This document shows, in pieces, positions 60,708 through 64,000 of a stretch of 64,000 bases of DNA. The notes below the pieces were generated by a model that was given only the letters and a program-made list of their open reading frames with translations, was not told the origin of the DNA and did not search any database. The first letter of the stretch is position 1; each line of letters begins with the position of its first letter. Source of the DNA: Brachypodius melanocephalos (taxonomy: Eukaryota > Chordata > Aves > Passeriformes > Pycnonotidae); the NCBI GenBank assembly GCA_013398615.1, contig VZSR01001854.1, positions 14,207,198 to 14,271,197 of the forward strand, given 5' to 3'. A program made the position numbers and the translations under genes.

Positions 60708-62350
60708 TTATAGATGGTCAGTTAGGATTGAGAAACAGTTTCCTTCAATGAGATAGTCTGGATCCCCAAGAAGGGACTTGTTCTGACAGGTTTTGGGGTC
60801 ACAGTACATCAGGCACAGCTCCACTGATTTCAGGAATGTTAATCCATGAGGCCTGACATTACTGAGGGGCTAAGAAGCATTTTATTTTTCTTTCTGACCA
60901 AAAGTGGAAGTGTTGTCTCTGCAGACTTTGAAACATTTTTTCCTCTAGTCCATCTGGAATATACTCAATGGTATAAAAGCACTAACTCCAGTCCCCATGG
61001 AGCTGAATACATCACCATAGCTGTTAAATACACCTCTTGCTGTGGCTGCAACAGTGTGCCAGTGGTCTTCCTTCTCATCCTTGAGTGCTGAAGGGCTTGT
61101 AGGAATGGCTTTAGGAACAGCAATAATATTATTGGGTTGATACTTAGGAATGTTGAACCTGTTCACTTAAGATACTTTATCCATTTCACTGGCTTGGGAA
61201 GCTGCAATGATCAGTGTGCTTTTGAAACTGGTTGGTGAGAACTGTGAGATTTTGATGGTGACTGTGACTTATGTTGAACTTCATTTGTCAAGAGATTGTG
61301 TTTGGGTTTAGGACTTCCAAACTTGTGCTCAAAGGGCCTTGCAGCACTTGGTAAGGTTTTATTGTGTAGCAGTTGTAAGGAGGAGTGTTTTCTGAATCTC
61401 TTAGTTCCTTTAACAGGGCCTTTGTCAGGGAAGCTTTTCTGAGGATAAAAAGGGAACCGCACCACGTCCTCTCTAGAGGACCTGAAAATTGCCGGCTTAT
61501 TCTGAGGTGGAGGAGGGTCAGGCACAGAGTTAACTTCAGAAAGTGGAGGCTTGTGACGTGTTGGGAGAGACAGGACATGAGTATCAATTGACTGAGGTTG
61601 TGTATGCTGCATTTTGAAGGAGCAGGAGGTGGAGCTGTAACTTGATGAATTGGCTCACCGTGCTTTTTACCACCAGGCCTATCAACTGATTCAGCATCAG
61701 CTGGTTTCCCTATAGAATAACTGGTGAATTTCAGTTGATTCTGCAAATAAATTGGTTTAGTGGGCTCAGAATGATGGCTGGCAGGAACCTGTACACAGAG
61801 CTTATTTTAAAAACTTCTGCAGTCAAAATATGATAGCTGCTTTTGGTAATACTCTGCATCTTCTTCCGGATCATAATGTGTTGAGACCTTTGCTTGAAGT
61901 CTCTGTGGTTCAGGGCCCTGTAAAGATATTCCTTAGATGAAGTACCCTTTTAGCTTGTGAATGGGCGCAATACTTGTTGGAAGTAATATGACCTTGGAAA
62001 AGGAACGAACTGCTTAACTTCTTGGTATTTGAAAGAAAGGGAAAAATCAGAGGTCCAAAGAAAAGATTTAGATGAAAAATGGCTGCTCCACAATATGAGT
62101 CCCCAGATCCAAGTCTCTGAATATTTTCCTTACGTTTTCTAATTGCATAATTCCTTGAGTATATTTGACCACCATCCTCTTCTTGTTCTTTGTTTCCTTT
62201 CTTTCAGAATTAGGTGAAGCAGAAAGCTGAAATGTCTTATCTCCCTCCACTCCTCTTCATAATCCAGGGAATATTCTTTCTCTTTGTTCACAGCCTTCAG
62301 GTGACTTGGCTCCTGGGTCAGCTGCTGCCATGGCCAGATGGCCAAGTGCC
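60708..62350 (-). pseudogene. TJP1: TJP1 (ZO-1) processed pseudogene, C-terminal half
   Basis: ZO-1 is the tight-junction scaffold. This is a dead copy of its proline-rich C-terminal region and ZU5 domain. Read on the minus strand, peptides match ZO-1 in order: HYDPEEDAEYYQKQLSYFD; SHHSEPTKP; then, after a frame change near 61612, FYPQKSFPDKGPV, SAARPFEHKFGSPK and KHNLL. After another frame change near 61210 come VPKAIPTSPSA, HTVAATARGVFNS, FKVCRDN, CDPKTCQNKSLLGDPDYL and ILTDHL. The stop (complement of 60708-60710) falls where ZO-1 ends. In-frame stops lie at 61807-61809 and 60942-60944. No intron interrupts the match, although this part of TJP1 is multi-exonic in other vertebrates as I recall. 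That points to retroposition of a spliced mRNA. Similarity is clear for 60708-61925 and weak from there to about 62350. It is in the same orientation as CTNND2, inside its intron. Confidence 0.92.
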
Positions 62351-63668
62351 TACTCTGACTCTCCCATCCTGCAAGAGTTATGCACACACTGATGGGCCAA
62401 TACTCAAAAGCACTGCTGTTTCCAGAAGATTAGGGTGTGAACAGCTCACCTTGGATGCTTTCTCCTGGGTTCCTGCTGCAATCTAATCTAGGCTGTGCCT
62501 CAGGACTGGTTAAAAAGCCCATGCCATCCTAACTTTCAAATAGAACCACTGCTTCTGAAAGTACTTCCATCAGTTTTGTAATAATGATGTGCTTTTTAGA
62601 ATTCCTTTTCATGGGTGATGTCCAGCCATTTTCTGCACACTACTTGTCTCTCACAATGACAAAGCCACATGTGATTATTCATTCACAGTTCAGAAACCAA
62701 GGCAAGATAGGCCTGTGGCCAACTCAAGAAGCCACCCAAGACTTAGTGCTTTTCTCCTCAGGAATGACTGAAGCAAATGAACTCTTCCAGCTTCAAGACA
62801 AGGTTTTAAAGTATTTGCTTTGTAAATAATTTCATTCTCTTATTTTGTTTACTTTGGTCGCAACTCTACAACTAATCCCCAGCCACATGGCTCCAAAGTG
62901 CAGGTTGTTATTAATATTGCCAGACTAGTAGTTACTGATCTCTTAAGATTTAGGTAGATTTTAGACTAAAATGGGGAAGGAAAGAGACAACATTTCATTT
63001 TCATGAGGATGTGGGAAGGGTTACAATGAAGCTAATCTCTGACTCTTAATCGATTTTTGTATTGTTTGAAGACTGAACTAGAAGTGCAGTTCTTTTCTCT
63101 CTCTTTTAATAACTTTGCCTTAGCTTTGAAGTTTCTGTAAGCTGAGCACAGCTTATCAGAAAAGTCCTCTTGAATGAAAGATGCTTGAACAGGGCTACAA
63201 CTGAATGAGATGAATTTCAGTCTCCCTAGGAAGCAGCTGAGCTTTTCAGTATAAGGCATATACATATTCAATCCCAAGGCAGAAGAATGGATTTAACTAC
63301 AGTGGATAATGCACAAAAATCTATCCTCAGAACCCCCTGTCTCAAAGGCTTTGCTTGTGATGTACTTGGTATTTCAGATTGTTAGTGGCTCACAAGAGAG
63401 AAAGTGACATGGCCTTTTCTTTGGGGCTTGATTTAGACATTGTGGTACAGAATTGTACAGCAGAGGATAACACCTTTAGCTGCTGAAGATTTAATACCAA
63501 TATAGAGAAATTATACATGCCAGCTTGCCAGCTATCTGATACCATTATATTCCAAAGCACCCTACTTTTGTCTGTCCAAGGAACACAGCTTATCTGTTTC
63601 ACTATTCTAATTTTCCAGTAAGACATGAAGGAATTCCCAATATTGGTTGTTCTGTTTTGTTTTGTTTT

Positions 63669-63705
63669 GGGAGGGAAGGAGGGAGGGAAGAAGGGGGAGG
63701 GAGGG
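63669..63705 (+). repeat. G-rich purine tract, G-quadruplex-compatible
   Basis: Seven G runs of three or more bases separated by one to five bases (at 63669, 63673, 63681, 63685, 63693 and 63703, with GGAG spacers). The tract is preceded by a (GTTTT)n run at about 63652-63668. It is directly visible. Folding is inferred. Confidence 0.8.
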
Positions 63706-64000
63706 TTTTTAGTAAAGCAACAGTTTACAACAGCACAGTAATACTAAAACAGGATTTATGATGGCTGGATTCTAGCAAAATAAAACAAATTTCAGGCTAT
63801 GGGCAGAGCTCCAGTATGCAAGCACCAAAATTTATCATTTTGAGCTTCATATGTACTACTGGGGCAAGTCAGAGTTTTTCACCTCTCAGCTGCTCACCTG
63901 ACTCATTTGAGTTTGATGTGTTTAAGGAAATCTGTCGGCAAAAGGAAACAGCAACCTTTTTGCTCCCCCAGCTCATTTTGACAGATTAGTCAGGAGTGCT

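Noticed and set aside
60708..62350. The TJP1-like sequence as a functional gene on its own
   Set aside because: In-frame stops (61807-61809, 60942-60944) and multiple frame changes exclude an intact product.

Overview
This is a vertebrate nuclear window, almost certainly from a bird. It is AT-rich with long introns and sparse repeats. The recognisable interspersed repeats are all CR1-type LINEs; no Alu, L1 or B elements were seen. It contains one recognisable protein-coding gene, the 3' part of CTNND2 (delta-catenin), on the minus strand. A 100-base run of N at 27364-27463 marks an assembly gap. The species cannot be fixed from the sequence alone.

Layout, in minus-strand transcription order from high to low coordinates: 64000-44476 is the 5'-ward intron, which continues beyond the window. 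Coding exons follow at 44265-44475, 40896-40980, 21545-21671, 17343-17474, 10134-10207 and 8518-8778. All six have GT-AG borders (the first exon's acceptor and all five donors and acceptors between them are visible) and compatible phases. Together they encode about 294 residues, roughly the last quarter of delta-catenin: the final armadillo-repeat region, a Ser/Arg/Pro-rich tail and the C-terminal PDZ ligand DSWV. The stop codon is at 8518-8520. The 3' UTR runs downward from 8517, probably to about 6200 or lower. The rest, 1 to about 6200, is downstream flank.

The most notable non-gene content lies in the large 5'-ward intron. At 60708-61925, and probably up to about 62350, there is an intronless, broken copy of the 3' half of TJP1 (ZO-1), ending at the TJP1 stop codon. 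Processed pseudogenes are scarce in birds, so this is worth a second look. Nearby, at 57411-58130, is a decayed CCCTAA-like (telomere-like) tract beside a CR1 fragment.

Other repeats are CR1 pieces (1486-1748, 19320-20560, 32333-32565, 45242-45287, 56880-57305, 59166-59235), several microsatellites, an AT palindrome and a G-rich purine tract. No CRISPR, prokaryotic operon, tRNA or rRNA gene was found. I saw nothing that amounts to an undescribed biological system. The strongest candidates for novelty are the TJP1 retrocopy, the telomere-like block, and an 18-base exact repeat within about 75-base direct repeats flanking the first CR1.
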